Positions 29,207-36,303 of a stretch of DNA of 64,000 bases are shown here, piece by piece (within the stretch, counting starts at the first letter, position 1; every line of letters starts with the position of its first letter). The DNA is from Streptomyces sp. NBC_01445 (GTDB taxonomy: Bacteria; Actinomycetota; Actinomycetes; Streptomycetales; Streptomycetaceae). The notes under the pieces were generated by a model that ran no database searches, was not told the origin of the DNA, and worked only from the letters and a program-made list of their open reading frames with translations. Location of the stretch: contig NZ_CP109485.1 of the NCBI RefSeq assembly GCF_035918235.1, positions 868,001 to 932,000 of the forward strand, read 5' to 3'. The position numbers and the translations under genes are program-made.

Positions 29207-31387
29207 TCAGCTCCCGCTCCTGACCTCCAACGCCCTTCCCAGGACGGGCGCCAGAGCTTCGGCGTAACCCTCTGCCATATGGCTTTCGTCCCGGTAGACG
29301 AAGGTGTCGTACACCGCGACGGGACAGTCTCCGTGCGTCGTGCACAGCCAGGGCTGCGGGTCGATCACGGAGACGCCGGTCGAACGTGCCGCTGCCTTCG
29401 TGGCGTTCCTGCGGGTCACGTCGTGCAACGCCTTGGGGACGCGGACCGAGCAGTCCCGCAGGTGCAGGGGGTGGATGGCCGCGCAGTCGAGTACGTCCTC
29501 GCGAGGCCAGGGTGTGTCGAGGAGCGCGACGACCCGGGCACCTGATCGCGAGAGCTTCCGGAACGTCCGTACGTAGCCGTCGGTCCATCCCGCGAGCGGG
29601 TCCCGCATCGTCTGCGCCGGGGTGCCCGCGTCGGAGGAGGACACGAGGACGAGTGAGGGACGGAGCTTCTCGATCCGCGAGAGCGCGTCGGCGCGCCAGC
29701 GGTCACATGTCGTATAGGGACGGCGTGCGTTGACGATGGTGACCGCAGCCGCCTTGCAGGAGGCCTTGGTCATCGATATCAGCTTCCAATGGTGCTGCAG
29801 GGCAAGGACGTTGAGTGCCGGGAACCACTGGGCCGCGTGGGAGTCGCCGAAGAGTACGACGACGTCCTTCGAGGACCGGTCTCCGTACACGCACATGGGT
29901 GCGCTCGTGCTGGCGTAGTTCTGGTGGCACCCGTCCCGGTACACGGCGGACCGTACGTCCGTGATCCCTGTGAGTGGCGGTGTGAGGTTGTCCGGCAGGC
30001 GGGTGCCGGTCGTACCGAGGGCCTGCGTGAGGCGCGCGCCGGGGTCCGGGGCAGAGGCGAGGGCGTCCTTGAGCACGGGGGCGGGCTCGCCGGAGCTGAT
30101 CGACGGCGGGAAGGCCGCCGCGATCAGCGCGGTGGACGCGGTGACGGCGGTCAGGACGAGGCCGAGCCGCAGGCCACGGCCCGGGCGGCCGCGCAGGGCC
30201 CGGTGGAAGCGCACCGGGTTCTCGACCAGGCGCAGGGTCAGCCAGGCCGGGAGCAGAGCGGCCGCACCAAGGGCCAGCTCCAGGTGCGTGCCGGCCGGCC
30301 TGTCCAGCACCTTCGGCCCGATGACCAGGAACGGCCAGTGCCATAGGTACCAGCTGTACGACAGCCCGCCGAGCCAGGTCACCGGCCGTGCGGTGAGCAT
30401 CCGGCGAGCTCCCGGCCACGCGGGCGAGGTACCGCCGACGATGACGAGGGCGGCGCCGATGACGGGTGCCGCCGCGGCCGTTCCCGGGAAGGGCGTGTCG
30501 GCGTCGAAGCGCAGCGCGGCGGCGATGATGCAGGCGAGACCGGCCCACGTCATCGCCACGGCCACGCCGGCCGGCAGACGCGGAGGCCGGAGCAGGGCGA
30601 GGGCGGCCAGCGCTCCGGCGCCCAGCTCCCAGGCGCGCGTGTGCGAACCGAAGTAGGCCCACGGCGCCGACTGCCCGGTCACGTAGACGCTCAGCCCGAA
30701 CGACACCGCGCACAGCGCCACCAGGGGTATCGCCAGGAGCGCGCGGCGCCGCCTCGAGAGCCGCCAGCCGAGGAACAGGAGCAGCGGCCACACCAGATAG
30801 AACTGCTCCTCGACGGCCAGCGACCAGAAATGCTGGAACGGGGACGGAGGGCTGCCCTCCGCGAGGTAGTCGGTGCCCGTGGCCGCGAGGCGGAAGTTCA
30901 CCGCGTACAGAGCGCTGGCGAACGCGTCGCTCATGTACTCGGCGAAGCGGATCTTCGACAGGAACATCCACGATCCGGCGAGGGTCACCAGGCCGACGAG
31001 GGCCGAGGCGGGGAGCAGGCGCAGCGCCCTGCGGGCGTAGAACGCACGGATCGATATGCGGTCGGAGGCGGACAGTTCGCGCAGGAGCGAGGACGTGATG
31101 AGAAAGCCCGAGATCACGAAGAAGACGTCGACCCCGACGTAGCCGCCGCTGAACCGTGTGACCCCGGCGTGGCCCAGGACGACCAGAGTGACGGCGAGGG
31201 CCCGGAGCCCCTGGATGTCAGGGCGCTGCCCAGGCGCGGTGTGTGTCGCGCCCGGCGGAGGTGAGGTGCGCCCGGTGTCGGACGCCGGCTTCTCTTCCCC
31301 CGTCCCCGTCGACTGCGTGGCGGGTTCGGTTGCTGCCTGTCCGGCGTGCGTTCTTGCGCGAATTACGGCGTATGGAGTCCTGGTCAC
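29207..31387 (-). CDS. Membrane acyltransferase fused to SGNH hydrolase (OafA/YrhL type)
   Basis: About 726 residues. The N-terminal half is an acyltransferase-3 domain with about ten membrane helices (PDIQGLRALAVTLVVLGHAG, GGYVGVDVFFVISGFLI, FWSLAVEEQFYLVWPLLL). The C-terminal half is an extracytoplasmic SGNH domain with the block I motif VLFGDSHAAQW and block V YRDESHMAEGY. Proteins of this architecture O-acetylate cell-surface polysaccharides or peptidoglycan. The start is uncertain: a GTG at 31387 (VTRTPYAV) fits the domain boundary, but no ribosome-binding site is obvious. It is divergent from an ECF sigma gene, which may control it. Confidence 0.88.
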   Translation of the reverse strand: MTRTPYAVIRARTHAGQAATEPATQSTGTGEEKPASDTGRTSPPPGATHTAPGQRPDIQGLRALAVTLVVLGHAGVTRFSGGYVGVDVFFVISGFLITSSLLRELSASDRISIRAFYARRALRLLPASALVGLVTLAGSWMFLSKIRFAEYMSDAFASALYAVNFRLAATGTDYLAEGSPPSPFQHFWSLAVEEQFYLVWPLLLFLGWRLSRRRRALLAIPLVALCAVSFGLSVYVTGQSAPWAYFGSHTRAWELGAGALAALALLRPPRLPAGVAVAMTWAGLACIIAAALRFDADTPFPGTAAAAPVIGAALVIVGGTSPAWPGARRMLTARPVTWLGGLSYSWYLWHWPFLVIGPKVLDRPAGTHLELALGAAALLPAWLTLRLVENPVRFHRALRGRPGRGLRLGLVLTAVTASTALIAAAFPPSISSGEPAPVLKDALASAPDPGARLTQALGTTGTRLPDNLTPPLTGITDVRSAVYRDGCHQNYASTSAPMCVYGDRSSKDVVVLFGDSHAAQWFPALNVLALQHHWKLISMTKASCKAAAVTIVNARRPYTTCDRWRADALSRIEKLRPSLVLVSSSDAGTPAQTMRDPLAGWTDGYVRTFRKLSRSGARVVALLDTPWPREDVLDCAAIHPLHLRDCSVRVPKALHDVTRRNATKAAARSTGVSVIDPQPWLCTTHGDCPVAVYDTFVYRDESHMAEGYAEALAPVLGRALEVRSGS

Positions 31388-31557
31388 GTCTGGGACTGTC
31401 CGGTCAGACCCGTGTGTTGCGGCCGCGCACCCTTCTTTTTGAGCACTCAACCAGGTGTTCACCGGTAGGGCGCCTGCGAGTCGTCCGGTGTTGCGCCGGC
31501 GCCCGGCACCATGGCGTGGCTCACGCAACGGCTGCCGCGAAACGGAGACATGCGGTC

Positions 31558-32094
31558 ATGGAGGACTCACTGCGCGCCCGGATCAGGGCGGGCGACGCCG
31601 ATGCCTTCGCGGAGCTCTTCGACGACACCTCTCCCGAGGTGCACCGCATGGCGTTGCGCGCGACGGGCGACTGGGCGCAGGCCGAGGACGTCGTCTCGCT
31701 GACCTTCCTGGAGATATGGCGGCTCCGGCAGACGGTGCGCCGCGAGGACGCCCCGCTCCGGCCGTTCGTCCTGGGCGTCGGCCTGAACGTCCTGCGCAAC
31801 CAGTCCCGCTCGGCCCGCCGTCACCGCGCGGCCCTGGCCCGGCTGCCCGCCTGTGAGCACCTGCCGGACTTCGCGGACGAGGTGGTCGACCGCATCGCGG
31901 ACGCCGAGCAGGTCGCCGCCGCCCGCACGGCACTGGACGCGCTGAACCGCGCCGAGCGCGACGTCGTCCTCCTGTGCGGCTGGTCGGAGCTCAACTCCGA
32001 GGCCGCCGCCGAGATTCTGGGCGTGGCACCGGGCACGGTCCGCTCGCGCCTGTCACGGGCGAGGGCGCGGCTGCGGGCGTCCGTCGACGCGTAG
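31558..32094 (+). CDS. ECF RNA polymerase sigma factor
   Basis: A 178-residue sigma-70 family factor of the ECF type. Region 2 is FAELFDDTSPEVHRMALRAT, then GDWAQAEDVVSLTFLEIWRL; region 4 is ALNRAERDVVLLCGWSELNS, EAAAEILGVAPGTVRSRLSR. The start at 31558 has GGAG about ten bases upstream. No anti-sigma gene follows, which is unusual; the next frames are on the other strand. It is divergent from the acyltransferase gene, hinting at a cell-envelope stress role, but no target promoters can be named. Confidence 0.92.
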   Translation: MEDSLRARIRAGDADAFAELFDDTSPEVHRMALRATGDWAQAEDVVSLTFLEIWRLRQTVRREDAPLRPFVLGVGLNVLRNQSRSARRHRAALARLPACEHLPDFADEVVDRIADAEQVAAARTALDALNRAERDVVLLCGWSELNSEAAAEILGVAPGTVRSRLSRARARLRASVDA

Positions 32095-32268
32095 GCCCAC
32101 GAAGGCAGCGACCCGCGCGAGGGCTCGTCGAAGCAGGCGGGGAGAGCCGGCCGGGTCCACCAACTTCACTGGTAGCCCTGCCCCTCGGGGAAACTCCCTG
32201 TCGACCAGGAGCCTGACGAGGGCCTCACTGATCGCGGGGCGCGCCTGCGCGGAATTCGTCGTCGCCAA
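32053..32268 (-). CDS. Possible 71-aa protein overlapping the sigma gene end
   Basis: A TTG at 32268 preceded by GAGGAGG opens a 71-codon frame with helical, coding-like composition (PAISEALVRLLVDREFPRGA, then PRLLRRALARVAAFVGL) and high third-position GC. It ends 42 bp inside the convergent sigma gene. I do not recognise it, and it may be a remnant of a longer gene. Confidence 0.35.
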   Translation of the reverse strand: MATTNSAQARPAISEALVRLLVDREFPRGAGLPVKLVDPAGSPRLLRRALARVAAFVGLRVDGRPQPRPRP

Positions 32269-32391
32269 GCGCGCCTCCTCGTCCCGGCCCCGCCGGCCCG
32301 CCCCTACGGCAGGCATCCCGAGCCGGCACAGTCGTGCGCCGCCGCACCCGTCCACCGGTTCTCACCGGAGTACCCGCCCTCACCGGACCTC

Positions 32392-33135
32392 TCACGCCTC
32401 CGAGTCCGGCAGACGCGCCTCGATGCCGTCCAGCAGGAACGTCAGACTGAGTGCGAACTGCTCGTCCATATCGGGCCCGGACGGTTCCTCCATCCAGCGG
32501 GCCAGCAGTTCGTGCCCGCCCTGCTGCGCCACTCCTCTGACCGCGTTGACCGCCGCGGCCAGCCGCTCGGGGGTGTCGATTCCCAGCCGGCGGCGCATGG
32601 CGTGCTCCTCGGCCTCCTGCTGTGCGCCGCCGAAGACATGGCGGTCGAGCAGCGCGGCGTACGCGACGGCCTCCCCCAATGCGGCGCCGCGCCCCACGAG
32701 CACACGCAGCTGGAACTCCGTGCGGTGCAGCATGTGGGGACCCAACGGGGGGCGGGTCGGAACGAGCTGCGCGAACCACAGGTGTCTCTTCGCCATGGCC
32801 CAGCTCTCCATCGCGACCCCTCGCAGGTCCGCGCGCCAGTCGGGGCCCGGCTCCGCCGGCACGGGAATCTCCGCGGTGGCGGCGTCGAGCATCAGGTCGA
32901 CGAGTCCGTCCTTGCTCATCACGTGGCGGTACAGCGCCATCGGCGTGTACGGCCCGAGGCGTCGGGCGACCGCGGCCATGGTCAGGGCCTCCGCTCCGCC
33001 CTCGTCGGCGACCGCTGTCGCGGCCCGCACGATGTCGTCCCGCTCCAGCGGGCTCTGCCTGCGCTTCGGCGGCTCCGCACGGGTCCAGATCAAGGGCGTA
33101 CCGAAGTCTCCGGCCGCCGTCCGCTCGTCGTCCAT
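32392..33135 (-). CDS. TetR-family repressor
   Basis: A 247-residue TetR-type regulator. After a 30-residue extension, the helix-turn-helix covers RDDIVRAATAVADEGGAEAL and TMAAVARRLGPYTPMALYRH; the C-terminal domain is of the TetR_C type seen with antibiotic or sugar efflux regulators (ESWAMAKRHLWFAQLVPTRP). It is divergent from the glycoside hydrolase gene at 33201, and a perfect 15-bp palindrome lies in the gap, so it probably represses that gene and itself. The ligand would be a product or substrate of the hydrolase. Confidence 0.9.
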   Translation of the reverse strand: MDDERTAAGDFGTPLIWTRAEPPKRRQSPLERDDIVRAATAVADEGGAEALTMAAVARRLGPYTPMALYRHVMSKDGLVDLMLDAATAEIPVPAEPGPDWRADLRGVAMESWAMAKRHLWFAQLVPTRPPLGPHMLHRTEFQLRVLVGRGAALGEAVAYAALLDRHVFGGAQQEAEEHAMRRRLGIDTPERLAAAVNAVRGVAQQGGHELLARWMEEPSGPDMDEQFALSLTFLLDGIEARLPDSEA

Positions 33136-33142
33136 GGTTGCA

Positions 33143-33176
33143 GTTTATGCCATCAGCTAGAGTTTATGTCATAAAC
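33143..33176. promoter_or_regulatory. TetR operator pair
   Basis: GTTTATGTCATAAAC at 33162-33176 is a perfect palindrome (7-bp arms, central T). GTTTATGCCATCAGC at 33143-33157 repeats the left half 19 bp upstream. It lies in the 65-bp gap between the divergent tetR and hydrolase genes and is AT-rich against its surroundings. Confidence 0.75.
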
Positions 33177-33200
33177 GTAAGTGAGCGTGAGGAGAGCGTC

Positions 33201-34625
33201 ATGGACCCGACCACCGCACCCGCCGGGATCCGGCTCGGCATCGTCCGGGGCATCAGCTACGGCATGTTCGGCAAGCCGGATCCCTTCGTCCCGCAGATCC
33301 GGGCACTGGGCGGTTCGCTGGTGCGTGTCTACGTCTACTGGGGACAGGTCGAGCCGGAACCCGGTCGCTACGACTGGACCGTGGTGGACGCGATCCTCGA
33401 CCAGTTGGACCCGGCCGACGAGGCGTGGATCACGGTGTGTTCGAGCTCGCCCTGGGCCACGCGGAACCCTTCGGCGTTCCTGCCGTCGTCCCCGGCACAT
33501 GACAACGCGCAGTACGCGCGCTTCGTGAGCCACCTGGTGACCCGCTGCAGGGGCCGTATCGACTACTGGCAGTGCAACAACGAGCCGAGCAACACGGGCC
33601 TCCTCTGGGACGGCACCGCGCCCGAGTACGTCGAGCAGCTGACGGCCTTCACCCGCGCGGTGCGTGATGCCGACCCCGGCGCGCGGATCGTCCTCGGCGG
33701 CTGCGGCTACGACGTCCTGTCGAGCCCGCCCGGCAGCGCGGAGCGCGGCTTCTTCGACCATGTGGTGGAGCACGGCCGTGACGCGTTCGACCTCTTCTCC
33801 GTGCACCTGTACGGCGACCCGCACGACATCCCGGACCAAGTGGAGTCCGTGCGCGCGATGATGCGCCGGCACGGCTACGAACGGCCTGTGGTGGCCGGTG
33901 AGTACAACGGGCCGACCCTGTTCGAGTTCCCCGAGGCCCAGGCAGCGTTCCAGCAGGAGATGATGGCGGCGTTCGCGTCCCCCGCCACCGGCGCGGAGGC
34001 GGAGCCGCCGGACCGCGGCACCATGCGGGCGCTGTACGCCCGGGAGGCCGAACTCCCCGACTCGCTGCGGATGTTCCTGGAGGACTGTCCTCCGGAACTC
34101 GCCGCGCGCAGGGACCGGATCAACTGCCGCCAGGTCGTGACCCGCAACGTTCTCGCCCTGGCCGCCGGCGTGTCCCGCACCGTCTGCTGGAACCTCGCGC
34201 CCGAGATCCCCGGCTACCACGACCGGCTGAACATGATGGGGTTCCTGTTCGGCAAGCTCGCCCTGCTCGACTACGACGGACCGGAGCTGACCGCACGTCA
34301 CCCTTCGGCCGACGCGTTCGCCCGCCTGGCCGGGCATCTGGACGGCGCCGACGGCGTGCGCCGCCTGGCGGCCGGGGAACGTCCGGAGCTGTACGTCTTC
34401 GAGGTGTCGCGGCCCGGGCGCGGTCCCCTGGAGGTCGTGTGGACAGCAGGGGACGTACTCACCGGCGAGGACGAGCCGCCCACGCGGATCGAACGTCCGT
34501 GGCCTCATACGGAGGTTCACGCCGTGGACGCGTTCGGGGTTGCCGTACCGGTGACGCGTGACGGGTCGCTCGTCCGCTTTCCCGTGTCCGTGACCCCCGT
34601 GTTCCTGTCGGCCGGGCCTGCGTAG
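33201..34625 (+). CDS. Clan-A glycoside hydrolase (GH39/GH5-like)
   Basis: A 474-residue predicted cytoplasmic beta-glycosidase. The TIM-barrel part starts with GISYGMFGKPDPFVPQIRAL and VRVYVYWGQVEPEPGRYDWT. The acid/base Glu lies in QCNNEPSNTGLL and the likely nucleophile Glu in PVVAGEYNGPTLF, the clan GH-A arrangement. A C-terminal strand-rich domain (about residues 360-474) follows, as in GH39/GH79 relatives. There is no signal peptide. GAGGAG precedes the start at 33201. Control by the divergent TetR is likely. An ABC sugar permease remnant just downstream suggests a once larger sugar-uptake operon. Confidence 0.8.
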   Translation: MDPTTAPAGIRLGIVRGISYGMFGKPDPFVPQIRALGGSLVRVYVYWGQVEPEPGRYDWTVVDAILDQLDPADEAWITVCSSSPWATRNPSAFLPSSPAHDNAQYARFVSHLVTRCRGRIDYWQCNNEPSNTGLLWDGTAPEYVEQLTAFTRAVRDADPGARIVLGGCGYDVLSSPPGSAERGFFDHVVEHGRDAFDLFSVHLYGDPHDIPDQVESVRAMMRRHGYERPVVAGEYNGPTLFEFPEAQAAFQQEMMAAFASPATGAEAEPPDRGTMRALYAREAELPDSLRMFLEDCPPELAARRDRINCRQVVTRNVLALAAGVSRTVCWNLAPEIPGYHDRLNMMGFLFGKLALLDYDGPELTARHPSADAFARLAGHLDGADGVRRLAAGERPELYVFEVSRPGRGPLEVVWTAGDVLTGEDEPPTRIERPWPHTEVHAVDAFGVAVPVTRDGSLVRFPVSVTPVFLSAGPA

Positions 34626-34640
34626 TCGGTGGACGGCCCG

Positions 34641-35040
34641 TCAGGCGCGGCCCGCAGCCTTCTGGCGCGTGCGGGAGAGGGCGTCGACGACCACGGCAGT
34701 CGGCAGGGCCGAGCCGTGGACCGGGCCTAGCCCCGGCCGCCGAACAGGATCGTGCCGCCCGTAAGTGGTACGGCGGAGCACGAAGTCGAGGAGTACCAGC
34801 AGGATCAGGAAGATGAGGAGGGCAAGTGCCAGGCCCTGGTGGCGGTCGAGGATGCAGGCAGTGGCGAAGGCGATCGCGGCGAGGACGACCGTGCACAGCA
34901 CGATCTCGGCGACCGGCCGGACCGGCACCCTGGCGACCGGCCGCCGCCTGGCGTCCAGGAGCGACGCGGCCGGCAAGAGTCCGACGCCGACGGCCGCGGT
35001 GATGTAGGGCGGCAGCCGGGCATGGAAGCCGCCCCGCTCA
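34641..35040 (-). pseudogene. Sugar ABC transporter permease remnant (XylH/BPD_transp_2 type)
   Basis: The minus strand reads RLPPYITAAVGVGLL, then RPVAEIVLCTVVLAAIAFAT, then LLIFLILLVLLDFVLRRTTY followed by GRH. This matches the middle of XylH/MmsB-type monosaccharide permeases, where DFVLRRTxYGRH is normally followed by the conserved GGNxEAAR motif. Here that motif is absent, and only about 100 of roughly 400 residues remain, with neither a proper start nor a proper end. A decayed transporter gene. Confidence 0.6.
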
Positions 35041-35059
35041 GGCGTGCGAAGATCGCCCG

Positions 35060-35173
35060 ATGACGATTCCAGGCAGCGGCGGCCCCACGGTCCGGTCCGC
35101 CGACCCGGGCCAGGTCATCTACGAGGACGAGGTCCAGATCGTGGTCGTGACCCGAGGGGAAACCAATGGATGA
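35060..35173 (+). CDS. 37-aa small protein, coupled to the next gene
   Basis: The frame ATG 35060 to TGA 35173 encodes MTIPGSGGPTVRSADPGQVI and then YEDEVQIVVVTRGETNG. It ends in ATGGATGA, so its stop overlaps the start of the 365-residue gene. Composition and codon bias are coding-like. No family is recognised; it may be a real small protein or a leader frame that couples translation. Confidence 0.5.
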   Translation: MTIPGSGGPTVRSADPGQVIYEDEVQIVVVTRGETNG

Positions 35174-36263
35174 CTTCGGCCCGCTCGACCGGGACCAGGT
35201 CGAGCAGCGCGCGGCGCGTGGTGACACGTCGTATCTGCGGGAGTTGGCGGCCCGGCTCGCCGAGCGGCGCGAGGCCGCCGCAGAGCAGGCGCGGGAGTAC
35301 GGACGCCATCTCGCCCATGTCGTACGGGTGCTGGCACTCACCCCCGGACGTGACAGCCTGAGGCAGTTGCTCCTGCTCCTCGACGAGAAACAGGTGTCGA
35401 GCGGCCTCCACCCGCGCTTCGTCGCTTCGCTCCTCGCCGAGCACCAGGAGCCCGCCGACCTGGCGGCCACCGTCTTCGACCTGCCCCACTCGGACCGTCT
35501 CGACGAGCTGCGTGGCTGCCTCTTCCACGAGTTGATCCTTCGTGGCGTGGACATCGACGACTTCCGGCCGCTGCGGACCTGGACGATCGTCCGGCCGGGC
35601 TGGTCCGCCCTCGCATGGCTGCCGAATCAGCTCCGCGGCATGGAGACCGCCGTTGACTTCCCCAGCCGGTCACTGCGCGGCTCGGCCCGAGGCGGTGGAT
35701 CGGGCCTGCCCACCGAGGGCCGGATGGATCCGCCCACGCCAAGGGTGACCGCCCGTTCCGCCCTTCAGGACGTCGCCACCACGGACGTGTACGAGAGCAT
35801 CGTCGCCGCCCCGGAGGCCGGGGAATGGGGTGACCACGGGGCATGGGTCTTCCGGCTCGACGAGGCCATCGGACCGGAGCAGGTGCCGGCCCTCCTTCCG
35901 ACCCTGCCCATGCCCTGCGTCGACGGGCTCGGCCCCACCGGCCGCTTCGAAATCGCGATCCGCCCGGTGGACGAGATCTGGCGGCTGCTCTTCGCCACGG
36001 CGTCGATGGGCGGCATGTACAGCGCGGGCGTCGACGGTGCCTACGGACGGCTCTGGGCATGGCGTTCGCTGGCCGGCCTCAGTGGCACCGCCCCGGACGC
36101 GAGCGCCGATGAGGTCGAGCGACACGCGTCCCAGAGCACGTGGTTCCACTTCGAGGCCGACGCGGAGTGGTTCCACAACGACCTCTGCGCCGACTACGGC
36201 ATCGCCACGCTCTCGCCGGACCGTCGCCGGCTCGCCGTCCTCGCCGCCACGGACACCGACTGA
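35166..36263 (+). CDS. DUF6183-like protein
   Basis: A 365-residue soluble protein. The N-terminal half is helical and charged (RELAARLAERREAAAEQARE; HSDRLDELRGCLFHELILRG). The C-terminal half holds conserved aromatic motifs (DHGAWVFRLDEAI, TASMGGMYSAGVDGAYGRLW, QSTWFHFEADAEWFHNDLCA), which I recall as typical of DUF6183 in Streptomyces; that name is from memory. No enzymatic motif is visible. It overlaps the 37-codon frame by eight bases and stands between the permease remnant and the convergent SpoIIE gene. Confidence 0.65.
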   Translation: MDDFGPLDRDQVEQRAARGDTSYLRELAARLAERREAAAEQAREYGRHLAHVVRVLALTPGRDSLRQLLLLLDEKQVSSGLHPRFVASLLAEHQEPADLAATVFDLPHSDRLDELRGCLFHELILRGVDIDDFRPLRTWTIVRPGWSALAWLPNQLRGMETAVDFPSRSLRGSARGGGSGLPTEGRMDPPTPRVTARSALQDVATTDVYESIVAAPEAGEWGDHGAWVFRLDEAIGPEQVPALLPTLPMPCVDGLGPTGRFEIAIRPVDEIWRLLFATASMGGMYSAGVDGAYGRLWAWRSLAGLSGTAPDASADEVERHASQSTWFHFEADAEWFHNDLCADYGIATLSPDRRRLAVLAATDTD

Positions 36264-36303
36264 TCAAGCCCTTCCAGAGCATGCCCACGGGCGTGACGCC
36301 TCA

